This document shows, one piece after another, positions 61,669-64,000 of a stretch of DNA of 64,000 bases (position 1 is its first letter; each line of letters starts with the position of its first letter). The position numbers and the translations under genes were made by a program. This DNA is from CBDDCQ01 sp965226285 (GTDB lineage: Bacteria; Bacteroidota; Bacteroidia; Flavobacteriales; Ichthyobacteriaceae). Under the pieces are notes generated by a model that saw only the letters and a program-made list of their open reading frames with translations, ran no database searches and was not told where the DNA came from. The stretch covers positions 372,001 to 436,000 of the forward strand of contig CBDDCQ010000005.1 in the NCBI GenBank assembly GCA_965226285.1. Direction: 5' to 3'.

Positions 61669-63060
61669 TTATTTCAATCCCAATCGTTTTTTAGCTTTAT
61701 TCTTATCAAAAGAGCTCCTTTTAAACTGATGTGCTTCGGTATTGAATATATAATTGTCAAAATCAAAATCTATATATCCATACGAAAAGGTAAGGTAAAG
61801 ATACTTTAACGTTTCAGCAAAAAAGAAAGTAGGCATATAGTCTTTTTTGTTCATTTTTCTCACGTCTTCTATTGAAGTAAAGGCTACATCTGTTCTACAA
61901 TACTTCTTAATGTCTAACCAAAATTTCTCATTCATTTTATGATATTTTTGATTTTTTGTGAAATGAAGTAGATAATATGCTGATTCCATAATTTCAGGGT
62001 TCAAATCATATACTGGATAATTGGGTTCTCCTTTCTTATAGTCATATACCATAGGTTCTAAACCGTATTTATTCCAAAGCCATTCCCAAGTATCTTGCAA
62101 TCTTATAGCCCTTTCTTTATTACCAGATAGCACTAAAATTCCCGGCATAAAAGCGTCATATAAAGTAATTACAGAACTTTCGAATTTTCCAGTGTACATA
62201 TTTACCCTTTTGTACCACAATTTATTGTCATATTCTTCTGTAAGATATTTGTTTACGGCTGCTATACTCTCTTTCCAAATCTCACCTAATTCAGGATCTC
62301 CAAATAATAGATAACTCTTATAAAGATATTCATAATATGAATCTACTCCCGCACAAATATGACTTTGCTTAGATACCCATTTACCTGTCTCTACATCTAT
62401 GACATCACCTATTAGACCTATTTTTGAGCGTCTATTGTAAATAGCCATTGTTGCTTTTTTACCTGCTTGGTAGTATTTAGGGTTTTTGGTATAATAACTC
62501 AATATTCCCATTTCCATAGTATAAGTAGCTGCTTCCGCTACATTTACAGTATCTCCTTTGGCTACTCCAGTTTTTAGGTTTACCCAATATTTTGGAATAC
62601 CCGTTTTGGTATTGAATGCAGGTAACATTCTATCGGCAAAATCTTGGGCTTTATCTAATATCTTAGTGTTTTGAGAGTGCTCATACATTGCGAGTAAACC
62701 TCCTAAAATTCTAATGTTTACTTCAAATATTTTAGCATCTATATCTTTACTAAAATCTAAAGAATCTACTACATAATTTTCAATCTCTTTAGCATCTTCA
62801 TCCCATCCCATCAGTTTAAGTGTACTATACGCATCTATAGGAGAAATATACAAAGGTTCTTTATACCAGTTTGTATAGGATTTTGAAAGGGGTTTTAGTA
62901 CATCGTGTCCCCAAGCGTATTTCTTATATGCCCTCCAAGCTCTAAGTGTTTCATCAGCTACCTCTTTTGCTAATGGAGGCAAATTTGGTTTTTTAGTATT
63001 CTGATTATCACAACCAAACAGTATGGTTAAGATCACTCCACAAAGTATTATTCTATTCAT
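61669..63060 (-). CDS. GH47-like alpha-mannosidase lipoprotein
   Basis: The 463-residue lipoprotein (lipobox Cys17, LFGCDNQN) is an (alpha/alpha) barrel-type protein with ETLRAWRAYKKYAWGHDVLK at the N-terminus, repeated helical pairs, and the C-terminal YIFNTEAHQF, matching the NTEAHP calcium-site motif of GH47 class I alpha-1,2-mannosidases. These remove alpha-1,2 mannose from high-mannose N-glycans; bacterial members are few. Acidic residues expected in catalysis are present at DSYYEYLYKSY and ESAYYLL. Exported and lipid-anchored. It lies 43 bp after the phosphoesterase gene. Confidence 0.85.
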   Translation of the reverse strand: MNRIILCGVILTILFGCDNQNTKKPNLPPLAKEVADETLRAWRAYKKYAWGHDVLKPLSKSYTNWYKEPLYISPIDAYSTLKLMGWDEDAKEIENYVVDSLDFSKDIDAKIFEVNIRILGGLLAMYEHSQNTKILDKAQDFADRMLPAFNTKTGIPKYWVNLKTGVAKGDTVNVAEAATYTMEMGILSYYTKNPKYYQAGKKATMAIYNRRSKIGLIGDVIDVETGKWVSKQSHICAGVDSYYEYLYKSYLLFGDPELGEIWKESIAAVNKYLTEEYDNKLWYKRVNMYTGKFESSVITLYDAFMPGILVLSGNKERAIRLQDTWEWLWNKYGLEPMVYDYKKGEPNYPVYDLNPEIMESAYYLLHFTKNQKYHKMNEKFWLDIKKYCRTDVAFTSIEDVRKMNKKDYMPTFFFAETLKYLYLTFSYGYIDFDFDNYIFNTEAHQFKRSSFDKNKAKKRLGLK

Positions 63061-63103
63061 GTCTATTTTTTTGGTTTAAAGTTTAATTAAATTTATTTTC
63101 TTG

Positions 63104-64000
63104 TTAAAAATCATGGGAATAGTAAGTATTAGTCATTGTTCCATCTTGGTATAAATCTAAAATAGCGTAACCCGGGGGAGTTTGTCTATACCAATATTTT
63201 TGAGTAGAATCTTTATTTCCAATACCCCACCAAAAGCCACTTAAAGCTCCATTACAGTAATAATTTACATTGTTATATCTAACTTGATCTAACAAGTGAA
63301 CATGACCGCTAATACAATTTATTTTTTTGTCTTTATATTTGTAAAATAATTGAATAAGTTTCTTATGGTCTCTATGGTTATTACCTATACCATCGACTAC
63401 TGAAACCGCTGCCAATATAGGATAGTGAGTCATAATCACAACAGGTGCTTTTGCTGGTAATTTATCTAATTCACCCTCTAACCATTTCATTTGCTCATCA
63501 CCAAGGCTACCTCCACCATCATTATTACTATCTAATATTATAAAATGCCATCCTTTTTTACTAAAACTATAATAATTATTTGGAATATCTAATTGCTTAA
63601 CCACATAATCTTTTCCATACATTTCATCGTCTTTTTCAGGCACCCACCACATATCGTGATTTCCCAAACAACTAAACATTTTGTATTCCGAAAATTCTTT
63701 CCGTACCTTACGCCATATATCCCACTGCTCATTTACATATTCCCTTTTGATATAAGAATAATCCGCAGCCCATATAGAGTCCCCTCCATTTAAGAAGAAA
63801 TCTACATTGTGTTTTTTGATCTCTTGAATGCACTTTGAAAATCTATTTGGAGCATCGTGTTCTGAGTGGATATGCACATCCGTAATATGAGCGATTCTCA
63901 ATACTTTATTTTTAACTTTATCGCAATGCGAAGAACAATGATATAAAATAGGTATGCTGGCAGTTCCAATTCCTAGATATTTTAATATTGTTCTTCTTTT
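63104..64000 (-). CDS. Tat-exported metallophosphoesterase (5' end beyond the window)
   Basis: The calcineurin-like domain has the five metal motifs: HITDVHIH, NGGDSIWA, CLGNHDMWW, VIMTHYPIL and ISGHVHLLD. The frame is open past the TTG at 63901 to the window edge and reads KRRTILKYLGIGTASIPILY then HCSSHCDK: a twin-arginine signal with a possible lipobox Cys, so the true start is outside the window. It is exported folded through Tat and may dephosphorylate sugars or nucleotides in the periplasm. Similar phosphoesterases are common in Bacteroidota glycan loci. It heads the visible part of the minus-strand sugar cluster. Confidence 0.88.
   Translation of the reverse strand, partial: KRRTILKYLGIGTASIPILYHCSSHCDKVKNKVLRIAHITDVHIHSEHDAPNRFSKCIQEIKKHNVDFFLNGGDSIWAADYSYIKREYVNEQWDIWRKVRKEFSEYKMFSCLGNHDMWWVPEKDDEMYGKDYVVKQLDIPNNYYSFSKKGWHFIILDSNNDGGGSLGDEQMKWLEGELDKLPAKAPVVIMTHYPILAAVSVVDGIGNNHRDHKKLIQLFYKYKDKKINCISGHVHLLDQVRYNNVNYYCNGALSGFWWGIGNKDSTQKYWYRQTPPGYAILDLYQDGTMTNTYYSHDF

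Noticed and set aside
1..64000. Insertion sequences or an integrase
   Set aside because: No transposase-, integrase- or recombinase-like protein was recognised on either strand, despite clear signs of past insertions.

Overview
The window looks like the chromosome of a low-GC member of the Flavobacteriia (Bacteroidota), probably a host-associated glycan forager resembling Capnocytophaga; that genus-level guess is inference. The evidence is a SusC/SusD pair, a gliding-type GldI lipoprotein, many SPII lipoproteins, GH92 and GH47 alpha-mannosidases, flavobacterial gene order (sdhC-sdhA-sdhB; pyrC-DUF4296-hemD), and repeated Bacteroidota-type promoters (TTG, about 19 nt, then TAnnTTTG) in place of Shine-Dalgarno signals.

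Layout: 1-148 is the end of a transketolase. 512-2484 is trpE-trpG, with no other trp genes in the window. 2732-5779 is a DHH phosphoesterase, gldI, a small chimeric lipoprotein and a cyclophilin-FKBP lipoprotein. 5987-11255 is a SusD/SusC pair on the minus strand, with a decayed sulfatase behind it. 11992-16324 is one very large repeat lipoprotein gene split by a single-base frameshift. 17066-19045 holds galM and a phosphotransbutyrylase gene, followed by tRNA-Ser. 19454-25769 is an accessory block next to the tRNA: a type II restriction-modification pair, an orphan gene that looks like an HK97-type phage capsid protein, and a fused type I-like restriction-methylase gene with an early amber codon. 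That last gene sits between two copies of the 5' end of the neighbouring peptidoglycan-hydrolase gene (26041-27672). 27808-31260 is the succinate dehydrogenase operon and 31883-34111 is GH92. 34112-36745 is a small accessory stretch with a possible small RNA, a DUF4160-DUF2442 pair, decayed reading frames and tRNA-Arg. 37363-43302 is a housekeeping run: pyrC, a DUF4296 lipoprotein, hemD, tyrS, rpe and purK.

43349-46417 holds a phage tail-collar pseudogene joined to a tandem array of coiled-coil PD-(D/E)XK genes (three full and two truncated copies). 46626-54677 has four paralogous lipoproteins, each with two copies of a roughly 90-residue module and two FISUMP-like (Fibrobacter succinogenes major paralogous) domains, plus a relic of a fifth. 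The same 90-residue module occurs in the giant lipoprotein at 12-16 kb, so the two surface systems share one building block. 54930-64000 is a sodium/sugar symporter, a GH47 mannosidase and a Tat-exported metallophosphoesterase; a dnd DNA-phosphorothioation cassette (dndC, dndD and a dndE fused to a HerA-like ATPase) lies inside this sugar cluster.

Recurring themes: genes gained with long flanking duplications (at 4.2-4.8 kb and 22.9-26.3 kb), replacement of signal peptides upstream of the lipobox, poly-G tracts in susC, and tandem expansion of surface and nuclease genes. The strongest candidates for something undescribed are the lone capsid-like protein divergent from an endolysin-like lipoprotein, the DndE-ATPase fusion cassette, and the shared repeat module of the surface lipoproteins.
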